A stretch of DNA of 9,331 nt from JBEINZ01 sp040377825 (GTDB taxonomy: Bacteria; Pseudomonadota; Alphaproteobacteria; Rhizobiales; Ancalomicrobiaceae). The first letter of the stretch is position 1. Every line of letters begins with the position of its first letter. Shown piece after piece: positions 1-7,684 of this stretch. The translations under genes and the position numbers were made by a program. Below the pieces are notes generated by a model. It saw nothing but the letters and a program-made list of their open reading frames with translations, did no database searches and was not told where the DNA came from. The stretch is from positions 1-9,331 of the forward strand of contig JBEINZ010000121.1 in assembly GCA_040377825.1 (NCBI GenBank), in the 5' to 3' direction.

Positions 1-2264
1 GTGATGTCCTGGAACACGAGCAGCGCCGAAGGCTGGCCGCCGGCCTCCGAGACGCTCGATCCGGAGACAATCACCGGAAGCGGCGGCAAGTCCTCGCGCA
101 GGAATTCGATCTCGATGGGCCCAAAATTCGCATCAGGCCCAAGCCGCGCCATGGCCGTCGCCAGCCTTTGGCGATCGTCCTCCATCATGAGGTCTTCGAG
201 ACGCATGTCGCGAAGCTCGTCGCTCGAAAGGGTCAACATGTCGCAAAGCGAGTCGCTCTGCATCAAGAAGCGCTCGGAATCCAGTTCGACCAGCAGCAGC
301 CCAACCGGCGAGGTGGCGAAGATCGAGCGGAACCGCGCCTCGCTCAGCTTCAGCGTCGCCTCCGCCCGCGTGCGCTTGGTGATATCGGTGTAGGTAATGA
401 CGAAGCCGCCGCCAACGATCGGCCGGCCGCGGATCTCCAGAACCGTGCCGTCCCGCCGCTCCCATTCGGAAACATAAGGTTCATGACGCGCAAGCAGTTT
501 GAGCTGCCTGGCGACGATATGCTCCAAATCGCCCTCGCCATAGTCCCCGCGTTCCGCCGAGTGGCGGATGAAGGCCTCCAGATGCGGGAAGGGCTGGGTC
601 AGGAGTTCGCGGGGCACGTCGAGCAGGCGCTCATATTGCGCGTTCCACGTCCGCAAGACGAGATTGCCGTCGACCATGGTCAGGCCGCCCGGCAGATTGT
701 CCAGCACGGCCTGCAGCTGATCGGAGTTGGCGCGCAGCTGGCGCTGCGTTTCGCGCGCCTGCGTGATGTCGGTGAAGGACGCGACGACGGCAGTCGGGCG
801 GTCCTCGCCGGGAGGGATCACGGGCACCGCGTTGACGCTGAGCCAAATGACGCTTTGTGCCGGCTTGTGAACGCCCATGACGATTGCCCGCTGCTGTTGC
901 CCCGTCCGAAGCGCAACAATCGAGGGATGTTCTTCCTCGCGGAAGCGACTGCCGTCTTCATGGATGAAGTATAGCCGCGCATCGATCGGCGCCCGCCCCA
1001 TGAACTGATCCTCGTTCATCCCGAAGATCCTGAGCGCGGCCGGATTGGAGGCAATATTCTGACCGCCGGCATCCTGCAGCACGATGCCCTCGGCAAGCGT
1101 ATCGGTCATGATGCGATGGATAAGGCTTGCCTCCTGCGCGGCCGCTTCCGCCAGTTTTTGGGCGGTAATGTCGAAGCAGATCGCAAGATAACCGTCGATG
1201 GCACCATCGGCGCCGCGGTGCGGCACGACCGTGGTGTCGATCCAATAGATATGGCCGTCCTTGCCTCGCTGGCGGAGCTCGCCTTGCCAGCGTCCATCGC
1301 GGGAGAACGAAACGCGCATGTTCCTATAGAATTGGCCGGAATATTCCGACGCTGAAAGCAATTGATGATGCGAGCCGACGAGCTCGTCCCGCGTGAAGCC
1401 GCCGATGGTCGACAGCCGGTCATTCGCCTCGACGATGAACCCTTGTGGATCGAGGAAGGCGACGATTGCAACGGCATTGAGAGCCTCGTCCCGAAAGCGA
1501 AGCTCGTTCAGGGCGAAGATAAGCCGTTGCTCGTCGCGTTGCCGTACTTCCAGCATGGTTTGAAGCGCCACGGCGATTTCCGCCAACTCGCCGCGTGCCT
1601 CCGGCACAACGATCCAGGGCCGTCGACCACCAGCAATGTCGCCGACGGCCTTTACGATCGCTTGCGCCGGACGCTGGATTCGATGGCGAAACACCATCGC
1701 CGTGAGCACGACAAGCGCACCAAAGCCAAAGAGCGAGACCGCCGCGACATACAGACCCTCGACGAAGCGGTTCGGCCACGTTTCGCGGTCGTCCAACTCC
1801 GCTACAATGAGCGCCAAACGTGGCGGCGCTCCAGCGAAGTGCGGCTTCAACTCGAATGTCTCGATGAGGGCATGCTCCCCGCTGAGCACGATATCGGGCG
1901 TCATTCGGGCGAGCGCCTCGCCGACATGCATGAGCGTATCGTCCGAGAACGTGTCCTTTGCCAGCCGATCGATCCACTCCGGACGAGACGCCGCCAGAAT
2001 GGTGCCTTCGGCATCGACGATCGCCACGGCTCTTACGCCATGTTCGAGCTCAAAGGACGTCGATAAGGCCCGAACCTGCGCATCGTCTGCGATGCGACCG
2101 AAACTAGCGATCTGGGACGTCAGAGTCTGCGCGAAGATAATCCGATCTCTTTGAATATGGGCTTCGGAACGCAGAATCGACGCGATCCCGACGACGCCGG
2201 ACAAAACAGCCGCGGCAACTCCGATCGGGATAACAAAATGGCGTGTGAGCGACGCAAGCCGCAA
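1..2264 (-). CDS. Membrane-anchored multi-PAS sensor protein, C-terminus cut off by the window edge
   Basis: This is one uninterrupted minus-strand frame of 754 codons that runs off the left edge without a stop. Its start is constrained: an in-frame TGA lies a little upstream and the only start codon before the first hydrophobic segment is TTG at 2264 (LRLASLTRHF), with a weak GGGA-type ribosome site. Residues about 11-31 form transmembrane segment 1. Residues 32-165 look like a periplasmic sensing region. Residues about 170-192 form segment 2, followed by a HAMP-like linker (about 193-245). Four PAS-like repeats follow, three ending in the usual D-I-T: about 262-367, 385-501, 516-629 and 642-754. 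The third (LPGGLTMVDG, then W540-N541) resembles the PAS_7 type common in alphaproteobacterial sensors. The fourth is cut at FQDI. The output module (histidine kinase, GGDEF/EAL or other) is outside the window, so the class is open. The gene lies downstream of preA on the same strand but is separated by 211 bp, so a functional link is only inference. Confidence 0.88.
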   Translation of the reverse strand, partial: MRLASLTRHFVIPIGVAAAVLSGVVGIASILRSEAHIQRDRIIFAQTLTSQIASFGRIADDAQVRALSTSFELEHGVRAVAIVDAEGTILAASRPEWIDRLAKDTFSDDTLMHVGEALARMTPDIVLSGEHALIETFELKPHFAGAPPRLALIVAELDDRETWPNRFVEGLYVAAVSLFGFGALVVLTAMVFRHRIQRPAQAIVKAVGDIAGGRRPWIVVPEARGELAEIAVALQTMLEVRQRDEQRLIFALNELRFRDEALNAVAIVAFLDPQGFIVEANDRLSTIGGFTRDELVGSHHQLLSASEYSGQFYRNMRVSFSRDGRWQGELRQRGKDGHIYWIDTTVVPHRGADGAIDGYLAICFDITAQKLAEAAAQEASLIHRIMTDTLAEGIVLQDAGGQNIASNPAALRIFGMNEDQFMGRAPIDARLYFIHEDGSRFREEEHPSIVALRTGQQQRAIVMGVHKPAQSVIWLSVNAVPVIPPGEDRPTAVVASFTDITQARETQRQLRANSDQLQAVLDNLPGGLTMVDGNLVLRTWNAQYERLLDVPRELLTQPFPHLEAFIRHSAERGDYGEGDLEHIVARQLKLLARHEPYVSEWERRDGTVLEIRGRPIVGGGFVITYTDITKRTRAEATLKLSEARFRSIFATSPVGLLLVELDSERFLMQSDSLCDMLTLSSDELRDMRLEDLMMEDDRQRLATAMARLGPDANFGPIEIEFLREDLPPLPVIVSGSSVSEAGGQPSALLVFQDI

Positions 2265-2475
2265 CGTTTGAACTTTCCCAGACGACCCACCCTCGTTGTC
2301 TTTACCTCAAAGTCGCGAACACGCGGTTAATTAGCGCAATAGTACCGGTACGCGATTTCAGAAACTTGCGATTATTCCAACACAAATAAACATTTAGAGT
2401 GCCCATATAGATGCCTTGAATACACTGTTATAACTAACTATTCCGCAACCGATACGTGATTTGACCGTCCAGGCG
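2265..2475. promoter_or_regulatory. AT-rich spacer between preA and the PAS sensor gene
   Basis: This 211-bp stretch is visibly richer in A+T than its surroundings, especially about 2350-2450. It must hold the 3' end of the preA transcript and probably the sensor gene promoter. A perfect 10-bp palindrome, GTACCGGTAC, sits at 2342-2351, and GTTATAAC at 2427-2434. I see no strong hairpin followed by a T-run, so no terminator is called, and no -35/-10 pair is good enough to name. Confidence 0.35.
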
Positions 2476-3807
2476 TCATTCAGCGGGCTCGACCGCGGCC
2501 TCTCGCGGATTGACCGCCATCAGATTATTCGGATGCTCCATCCAAGTGCGATGTCCACCCACGACATGGCCCGTCCGCTTGTCTACCGCGCCGGCTTGAA
2601 GCGGCTCCATGGTAATGCAATTGTCGACCGGACAGACGACAGCGCAAAGATTGCAGCCAACGCATTCTTCTTCCATCACCTCGAAATGCCGAACGCCGTC
2701 CTTCTCGCGCATGATCGCTTGATGCGAGGTGTCCTCGCAGGCGATGTGGCACCGGCCGCACTTGATGCAGAGATCTTGGTCGATATGCGCCTTAACAGCG
2801 TAATCGAGATTGAGATGTTGCCAGTCCGTCATGCGGGGTACGGCGCGTCCAACGATCTCGTCGACGGAGCGGATGCCCTTGGCGTCCATATAGTCGGACA
2901 GGCCCGCGATCATCTCCTGGACGATTTTGAAGCCGTAGACCATGGCGGCGGTGCAGACCTGCACGGTGGAGGCGCCGAGCGCGAGATACTCGACCGCGTC
3001 TTTCCAGGTCTCGATACCGCCGATGCCGGAGATCGGGATGCCGCGCGTCTCGGGCGTGCGCGCGATCTCGCTCAACATTGAAAGCGCGATCGGCTTCACC
3101 GCCGGGCCGCAATAGCCGCCGTGGGTCGCCATGCCGTCGGTCGACGGCCAGGGCTGCAGGGTATCGAGATCAACGCCCATCACCGAGTTGATGGTATTGA
3201 TCAGGCTAACCGCGTCCGCGCCGCCGCGCTTTGCGGCTTCGGCCGGCTTGCGAATGTCGGAGATATTGGGCGTCAACTTGACGATCACCGGCATCCGCGA
3301 ATGCATCTTGCACCAGCGGGTTACCATCTCAACATATTCCGGAACTTGGCCGACGGCCGAGCCCATCCCGCGCTCGGACATGCCATGCGGACAGCCGAAA
3401 TTCAGCTCGACGCCGTCGGCTTCCGTCTCTTCCACGCGCTTCAGGATCGCCTTCCAGGCGTCTTCATTGCACGGCACCATCAGCGAGACGAAGACCGCAC
3501 GGTCCTTCCAGTCGCGCTTGACCTGCTTGATCTCCTGGAGGTTAACCTCCAAGGGACGGTCGGTGATCAGCTCGATGTTGTTGAAGCCGAAAACGCGGCG
3601 ATCCTGGGAATGGATCGCGCCGTAGCGCGGGCCGGAGACATTGACGACCGGCGGGCCTTCCTCGCCCAGGGTTTTCCAAACGACACCACCCCAGCCCGCC
3701 TGGAAGGCGCGGACGATGTTGTAGGCCTTATCCGTTGGCGGCGCGGAGGCGAGGAAAAACGGGTTCGGCGCCTTCACACCGCAGAACGTGACGCTGAGAT
3801 CCGCCAT
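2476..3807 (-). CDS. preA: NAD-dependent dihydropyrimidine dehydrogenase, catalytic subunit PreA
   Basis: PreA is the FMN/4Fe-4S subunit that, with PreT, reduces uracil and thymine to 5,6-dihydropyrimidines using NADH in the cytoplasm. The protein has 443 residues, normal for the family. Residues 1 to about 310 are a dihydroorotate-dehydrogenase-like barrel. ELNFGCPHG (134-142) carries C139 and H141, which align by eye with Cys671 and His673 of mammalian DPD. N204-T205 match the pyrimidine-contact Asn-Thr. GIGGIE (261-266) is in the FMN phosphate region. The C-terminal ferredoxin domain has two 4Fe-4S motifs: C347, C350, C353, C357 and C382, C385, C388, C392. I chose ATG at 3807 because AGGGAGGG lies 7 nt upstream; a TTG at 3825 would overlap the preT stop and that ribosome site. 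The gene is 14 nt downstream of preT and surely co-transcribed with it. Confidence 0.96.
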   Translation of the reverse strand: MADLSVTFCGVKAPNPFFLASAPPTDKAYNIVRAFQAGWGGVVWKTLGEEGPPVVNVSGPRYGAIHSQDRRVFGFNNIELITDRPLEVNLQEIKQVKRDWKDRAVFVSLMVPCNEDAWKAILKRVEETEADGVELNFGCPHGMSERGMGSAVGQVPEYVEMVTRWCKMHSRMPVIVKLTPNISDIRKPAEAAKRGGADAVSLINTINSVMGVDLDTLQPWPSTDGMATHGGYCGPAVKPIALSMLSEIARTPETRGIPISGIGGIETWKDAVEYLALGASTVQVCTAAMVYGFKIVQEMIAGLSDYMDAKGIRSVDEIVGRAVPRMTDWQHLNLDYAVKAHIDQDLCIKCGRCHIACEDTSHQAIMREKDGVRHFEVMEEECVGCNLCAVVCPVDNCITMEPLQAGAVDKRTGHVVGGHRTWMEHPNNLMAVNPREAAVEPAE

Positions 3808-3821
3808 GGTCGTGCCCTCCC

Positions 3822-5174
3822 TCAAGCCACTTTAGGCATTGCCGCACGCAGGGCGCGGTCAATCGAATTTGCCGCGACCTTGCCGTCTTCGACGGCCGCG
3901 ACCGTAAGATCCTCGCCACCGGCGATGCAGTCACCGCCCGCCCATACGCCATCGACAGACGTGCGTCGCTCGGCATCAGTGGCAATCCGGCCGCCCTTGA
4001 GTTCAATGCCAGTGCCGACCGTTTCGGCCACGACAAGCGTCTGGCCGATCGCCTTGAACACTTGATCGCACGGCAGAGTGAGGGTCTCACCGGTCCCGAC
4101 AAGGCGGCCACCCTCCTCCCGCGTATACTCAAACTCAACACCCGTCACGCGGCCGGTTTCGGACACGATTGCGATCGGCTTCAAGTTGGTTCGGATCAAC
4201 ACGCCGTCCGTCTGTGCGACTTCTTGCTCGTACTCGCTGGCGCTCATCGCTTCCACGCCGCGGCGATAGACAATCGTGACATCTTCGGCGCCAAGCCGCT
4301 TCGACTGGCTCGCCACGTCGATCGCGGTCATGCCGCCGCCAATCACCACGATGCGCCGGCCGGTGGCGATCGTCGAGAGATCGGTCGCCTGACGCAGATC
4401 CGCGATCCAGTCGACCGCGCTGTCGATGCCGGAGACCGCATCGTCAAGGCCGAGCGCGTTGACGCCGCCGAGGCCCATGCCGAGGAACACCGCGTCGAAC
4501 CGGGATTGAAGATCGCTCAGCGTCAGATCACGGCCGAACCTTTTGCCGTGCTCGATAGTAATGCCGCCGACGCCGAGAATGAAGGCGACCTCGCGGGCGG
4601 CAAAATCGTCAGTCGCCTTGTAGGCGGCGATGCCGAATTCGTTGAGCCCGCCGGATTTCTCGCGCGCCTCGAAGATTGTAACCGCGTGACCGAGCACGGC
4701 GAGGCGATGAGCGCAGGCAAGACCGGCCGGACCGGCGCCGATAATGGCCACATGTTTGCCGGTCGATGGACCCTGCCTGTAGGGCTGGATCCCGGCGGAC
4801 AACAGCGTGTCCGTCGCAAAGCGTTGCAGGAGCCCGATCTCCACCGGCTTGCCCTCGGAAGCCTCGCGTACACAGGCTTCCTCGCAGAGCGTCTCCGTCG
4901 GGCAGACACGCGCGCACATGCCGCCCATGATGTTGGAATCAAGAATCGTTTTTGCCGCGCCGATCGGGTTTCCCGTGGCGATCTGGCGAACGAAAAGCGG
5001 GATGTCAATCGAGGTTGGGCAGGCAGTGACGCATGGCGCCTCGTAGCAAAAGAGGCAGCGCTCGGCCGCGACACGCGCCTCGAACCGGTCGAGCGGGTCA
5101 TGCAAATCAGCAAAATTCGCCGCGATTTGATCAGTGGCGAGCCGCGCGGCTCTGATATCGGGTGACGTACTCAT
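3822..5174 (-). CDS. preT: NAD-dependent dihydropyrimidine dehydrogenase, NADH-oxidising subunit PreT
   Basis: PreT takes electrons from NADH through FAD and iron-sulfur clusters to PreA. The 450-residue protein matches the N-terminal half of eukaryotic DPD. The helical cluster domain has C40, C43, C48, C52 and then C87, C91, C97, C101. Q117 in the LLQRFATD segment aligns by eye with mammalian Gln156, the unusual glutamine ligand of one cluster. On the DPD model, C40/C43/C48/Q117 and C52/C91/C97/C101 would each hold one 4Fe-4S. GAGPAG (146-151) is the FAD dinucleotide fold and IGGGMTAID (278-286) the NAD(P)H fold. AGGDC (412-416) is the second FAD motif. ATG at 5174 was chosen because GGAGGGG sits just upstream; an in-frame extension to 5255 adds residues unlike the family. 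GltD-like oxidoreductases share this fold, but the PreA partner settles the identity. Confidence 0.95.
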   Translation of the reverse strand: MSTSPDIRAARLATDQIAANFADLHDPLDRFEARVAAERCLFCYEAPCVTACPTSIDIPLFVRQIATGNPIGAAKTILDSNIMGGMCARVCPTETLCEEACVREASEGKPVEIGLLQRFATDTLLSAGIQPYRQGPSTGKHVAIIGAGPAGLACAHRLAVLGHAVTIFEAREKSGGLNEFGIAAYKATDDFAAREVAFILGVGGITIEHGKRFGRDLTLSDLQSRFDAVFLGMGLGGVNALGLDDAVSGIDSAVDWIADLRQATDLSTIATGRRIVVIGGGMTAIDVASQSKRLGAEDVTIVYRRGVEAMSASEYEQEVAQTDGVLIRTNLKPIAIVSETGRVTGVEFEYTREEGGRLVGTGETLTLPCDQVFKAIGQTLVVAETVGTGIELKGGRIATDAERRTSVDGVWAGGDCIAGGEDLTVAAVEDGKVAANSIDRALRAAMPKVA

Positions 5175-5238
5175 TTGCCCCTCCCAACGCGGCGATTGGC
5201 GACACGGCCCCAGCCGGGTCGTGCCGTTCCAAACAACA

Positions 5239-5294
5239 TTTGACCATCCGATCAAACTTCCAGAAAAGTGTCAATTCGCGCCATGGCGTAAATT
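5239..5294 (-). promoter_or_regulatory. Candidate preT promoter with two dyad symmetries
   Basis: Reading the minus strand, a perfect -35 consensus TTGACA lies at 5269-5274. With a 17-nt spacer the -10 would be TCGGAT (5246-5251), a poor match that suggests activator help. An imperfect 22-bp palindrome with core CGCCATGGCG (5279-5288; whole 5273-5294, 18 of 22 positions symmetric) abuts and slightly overlaps the -35. A second dyad, TTTGA-N8-TCAAA (5239-5256), covers the -10. These look like protein-binding sites, but which protein binds is unknown. The placement would give preT/preA a promoter separate from the upstream regulator gene. Confidence 0.4.
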
Positions 5295-5319
5295 TGGGCT
5301 CTAGTCGACGAATATCGCG

Positions 5320-5883
5320 TCAAAAGCTCGGCGGGGTACAGGCTGAAACCAGGACGAGTTCGCCGTCTCCGATGTTGCGAAAGGTATGCGGCTTACGGCT
5401 ATCGAAGGAATAGGCGTCGCCAGGACCCAGCTCGTAACGTCGGCCGGCTACCTCGAGCGCCATCCGCCCCTTAATGACGATGCCCGCCTCCTCGCCTTGA
5501 TGCTGGATCATGTGCTTGCCGGAATCGGCGCCCGGCTTGTAGCGCTCGTGCATCATTTGAAGCGCGCGGCCGGTGAGGTTCGCGCCGACTTGGCGGTATG
5601 AGACCGCGCCACCAGCGATTTCCGTCAATTCGGCGGCCTTGTAGACGACTTTTTCGTCCTCGACCTCGCCTTCGGCGAAGAATGTGGCCAGTCCGATTGG
5701 GATACCCGACAAGATCTGTTTCAAGGCGGAGACCGACGGACTAACACGGTTCGCTTCAATCATCGAGATCGTCGCGTTGGATACACTGGCCCGCTTGGCG
5801 AGTGCGCGTTGGGAGAGGCCGTGCCTGATGCGCAGGTCACGCAGGCGGGCGCCGATATCGAGATCCGAGGCCAGAATGTTCAT
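5320..5883 (-). CDS. XRE-family transcriptional regulator with C-terminal cupin sensor domain (PuuR-like architecture)
   Basis: This 187-residue protein is a likely local transcription factor. Residues about 10-66 are an XRE helix-turn-helix; the recognition segment ASVSNATISMIEANRVSPS (32-50) has the S-x-x-T-I-S-x-x-E pattern. Residues about 105-183 are a small cupin barrel with HQGEEAGIVIKG (128-139), GPGDAYSFDS (153-162) and PHTFRN (165-170), including H128, E132, H166 and N170. Proteins of this layout, such as PuuR, usually regulate amine or amino-acid catabolism and sense a small ligand with the cupin. ATG at 5883 is forced by an in-frame TAA two codons upstream, and there is no Shine-Dalgarno. 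It is divergent from the aminotransferase operon and 145 bp upstream of preT, so it could control both. Beta-alanine, 3-aminoisobutyrate or a pyrimidine as ligand is inference only. Confidence 0.93.
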   Translation of the reverse strand: MNILASDLDIGARLRDLRIRHGLSQRALAKRASVSNATISMIEANRVSPSVSALKQILSGIPIGLATFFAEGEVEDEKVVYKAAELTEIAGGAVSYRQVGANLTGRALQMMHERYKPGADSGKHMIQHQGEEAGIVIKGRMALEVAGRRYELGPGDAYSFDSRKPHTFRNIGDGELVLVSACTPPSF

Positions 5884-5887
5884 ATGT

Positions 5888-5917
5888 TAAGTATTCAGAA
5901 CAGCTGAACGCGGTCAA
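5888..5917 (-). promoter_or_regulatory. Predicted promoter of the XRE/cupin regulator, apparently leaderless
   Basis: On the minus strand, TTGACC (5912-5917) and TACTTA (5888-5893) are separated by 18 nt. Transcription would begin about six or seven bases below the -10, which falls at or next to the ATG at 5883. That agrees with the lack of a ribosome-binding site and suggests a leaderless mRNA. The call is by eye, against the housekeeping sigma consensus. Confidence 0.4.
5894..5908. promoter_or_regulatory. Operator-like dyad in the divergent control region
   Basis: TTCAG-N5-CTGAA is a 15-bp inverted repeat lying wholly within the spacer of the predicted regulator promoter. A weaker copy follows with half-sites TTCAG (5925-5929) and CTGA (5937-5940), about three helical turns away. 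Such placement is typical of an autorepressor site that could also act on the divergent aminotransferase promoter. Binding by the neighbouring XRE/cupin protein is inference. Confidence 0.4.
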
Positions 5918-5996
5918 GGCTGCTTTCAGGCATGGACTGACCGCATGACGTCGGATATCGTTCATTATTCTAATCAGTCCGGCCCGAGGTAAAGTT

Positions 5997-7319
5997 ATGA
6001 ACGTCACCGTGAAGACGAATGATCTCGAATCCTTCTGGATGCCGTTCACCGCCAACCGGCAATTCAAGAAGACGCCGCGCATGCTGGTGTCCGCCGACCG
6101 GATGCACTACCGCACGGATGACGGCCGATCGATCCTGGATGGCACGGCGGGCCTTTGGTGCTGCAACGCGGGCCACAACCGCCCACACATCGTCGAGGCG
6201 ATCCGCCAGCAGGCGGGCGAACTCGACTACGCGCCCGCTTTTCAAATGGGCCATCCGAAGGTCTTCGAGTTCGCCTCCAAGGTCGTGAACATTGCGCCGC
6301 CCGGCTTCGATCATGTCTTTTTCACCAATTCCGGATCGGAATCGGTTGAGACCGCGCTGAAAATGGCGATCGCCTTTCACCGAGCGAAGGGCAACGGCTC
6401 GAAGTTCCGCCTGATCGGCCGCGAGCGTGGCTATCACGGCGTCAACTTCGGCGGCATCTCGGTCGGCGGCATCGTGACGAACCGCAAGATGTTCGGAACG
6501 CTCCTGACCGGCGTCGACCACATTCGCCACACCCACGACCTCGCCCGCAATGCCTTCACACGCGGCGAACCCGAGCACGGCGCCGAACTCGCCGAGGATC
6601 TCGAGCGGCTCGTCACGCTGCACGACGCCGGCACGATCGCGGCCGTCATCGTCGAACCGGTCGCCGGCTCGACCGGCGTGCTGATCCCGCCGAAAGGCTA
6701 CCTGAAGCGGCTGCGGGAAATCTGCGACAAGCACGACATCCTGCTGATTTTCGACGAGGTCATCACCGGCTTCGGCCGCCTCGGCACGCCCTTCGCGGTC
6801 GACTATTTCGGCGTCTCGCCCGACATCATGGTAACCGCGAAGGGCATCACCAACGGCGTCATTCCGATGGGCGGTGTTTTCGTGAAGAGCAAGATCTACG
6901 ACGCGTTCATGAACGGGCCCGAGCATCTGATCGAGTTCTTCCACGGCTATACCTATTCCGGCAGCCCGATCGCCTGCGCCGCCGGAATCGGGACGCTCGA
7001 GACCTATAAAGAAGACGGGCTTCTTACCCGTGCCGCTGAGCTCGCGCCCTATTGGGAGGAAGCGCTTCACTCGCTGAAGGGCCTGCCGCATGTGATCGAC
7101 GTGCGCAACATCGGCCTGATCGGCGCGATCGAGCTGCAGCCGATCGCCGGTGAGCCGACGAAGCGGGCGTTCACCGCCTTCCTGAACGCCTTTGAGAAGG
7201 GCATCTTGATCCGCACAACCGGCGACATCATCGCGTTGTCTCCTCCGCTGATCATCGAGAAGAGTCAGATCGATCAGCTGGTCGGAACGCTATCTGAGGT
7301 GCTGCAGAACGCTCCCTGA
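5997..7319 (+). CDS. Beta-alanine:pyruvate-type omega-amino acid aminotransferase (class III, PLP-dependent)
   Basis: The enzyme moves the amino group of beta-alanine, or likely 3-aminoisobutyrate, to pyruvate, giving malonate or methylmalonate semialdehyde plus alanine. The 440-residue length is normal. Visible class III features are WMPFTANRQFK near the N-terminus, LDGTAGLWCCNAGH (47-60), the phosphate-binding NSGSES (111-116), GYHG (145-148), FDEVITGFGR (252-261) with D253, and the PLP lysine K282 in TAKGITNG. HGYTYSG (316-322) and R406, which lines up by eye with the substrate-carboxylate arginine of omega-amino acid:pyruvate aminotransferases, support the call. GAGGT lies 7 nt upstream of ATG. 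It is the first gene of a plus-strand operon, with the cupin 14 nt behind it. Related enzymes accept taurine, putrescine or other omega-amines, so the exact donor is not certain; the preTA neighbourhood favours beta-alanine. Confidence 0.92.
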   Translation: MNVTVKTNDLESFWMPFTANRQFKKTPRMLVSADRMHYRTDDGRSILDGTAGLWCCNAGHNRPHIVEAIRQQAGELDYAPAFQMGHPKVFEFASKVVNIAPPGFDHVFFTNSGSESVETALKMAIAFHRAKGNGSKFRLIGRERGYHGVNFGGISVGGIVTNRKMFGTLLTGVDHIRHTHDLARNAFTRGEPEHGAELAEDLERLVTLHDAGTIAAVIVEPVAGSTGVLIPPKGYLKRLREICDKHDILLIFDEVITGFGRLGTPFAVDYFGVSPDIMVTAKGITNGVIPMGGVFVKSKIYDAFMNGPEHLIEFFHGYTYSGSPIACAAGIGTLETYKEDGLLTRAAELAPYWEEALHSLKGLPHVIDVRNIGLIGAIELQPIAGEPTKRAFTAFLNAFEKGILIRTTGDIIALSPPLIIEKSQIDQLVGTLSEVLQNAP

Positions 7320-7333
7320 CGGAAAACGCACCG

Positions 7334-7633
7334 ATGTCACGGTTTTCTGCCCATGCTCCAGCCGTGGCGATTAGCCTCGTCGAGGATGATCGCATCCGGG
7401 TCGTCCGCTGGGACTTTGAACCCGGCGCGGAAACCGGATGGCATACGCATGGCCTTGCCTACGTGGTCGTGCCAATTACCGACCTCCCCATGCTGGTCGT
7501 CGACAAGGAGGGCGAGCGCCGAGTCGATGTCGCGCGCGGCGCGGTCTATCAGCGCGAGGCGGGGGCGGAGCACAATATCGTCAACGACGGCCGCAAGCCG
7601 ATGAGCTTTATCGAGATCGAGTTCAAACGATGA
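7334..7633 (+). CDS. Small single-domain cupin protein of unknown function
   Basis: This 99-residue protein is one cupin barrel. Motif 1 includes GWHTHGLAYVVVP (35-47), giving H37 and H39, with Y43 where many cupins have a metal-binding Glu. Motif 2 is GAVYQREAGAEHNIVN (69-84), giving H80 and N84, with E75 replacing the usual Pro. A three-histidine metal site (H37, H39, H80) is therefore plausible. There is no signal peptide or membrane segment, so it should be cytoplasmic. It starts 14 nt after the aminotransferase stop with no strong ribosome site, which suggests translational coupling, and lies 84 bp before mmsA. Its position between the enzyme making malonate semialdehyde and the one using it hints at handling or sensing of that reactive intermediate, but no activity can be assigned from sequence. 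Confidence 0.88.
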   Translation: MSRFSAHAPAVAISLVEDDRIRVVRWDFEPGAETGWHTHGLAYVVVPITDLPMLVVDKEGERRVDVARGAVYQREAGAEHNIVNDGRKPMSFIEIEFKR

Positions 7634-7684
7634 GCATCGGACCGCTCGGCACTGTTACGGCTCGCAAGACACAATCAGAGTAGA

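Noticed and set aside
168..974. Long plus-strand frame of 268 codons inside the sensor gene region
   Set aside because: It is antisense to the 754-codon PAS frame, has no recognisable domain and is rich in the R/A/D/G bias typical of a shadow frame in GC-rich DNA.
3805..3825. TTG start for preA at 3825
   Set aside because: The ATG at 3807 has an ideal AGGGAGGG at 7-nt spacing, and the six extra residues would be encoded by the ribosome site itself.
3121..5165. Plus-strand frames of 314 and 367 codons opposite preA and preT
   Set aside because: They are shadows of conserved genes, rich in Asp/Arg/Ala/His strings, with no domain match.
5970..7091. Minus-strand frame of 373 codons opposite the aminotransferase
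   Set aside because: It is the antisense shadow of a clearly conserved aminotransferase, and its protein has no recognisable motif.
7630..7683. Seventeen-codon frame starting in an ATGA overlap with the cupin stop (MSIGPLGTVTARKTQSE)
   Set aside because: The overlap looks like translational coupling, but there is no Shine-Dalgarno, no recognisable peptide, and the length is within chance.
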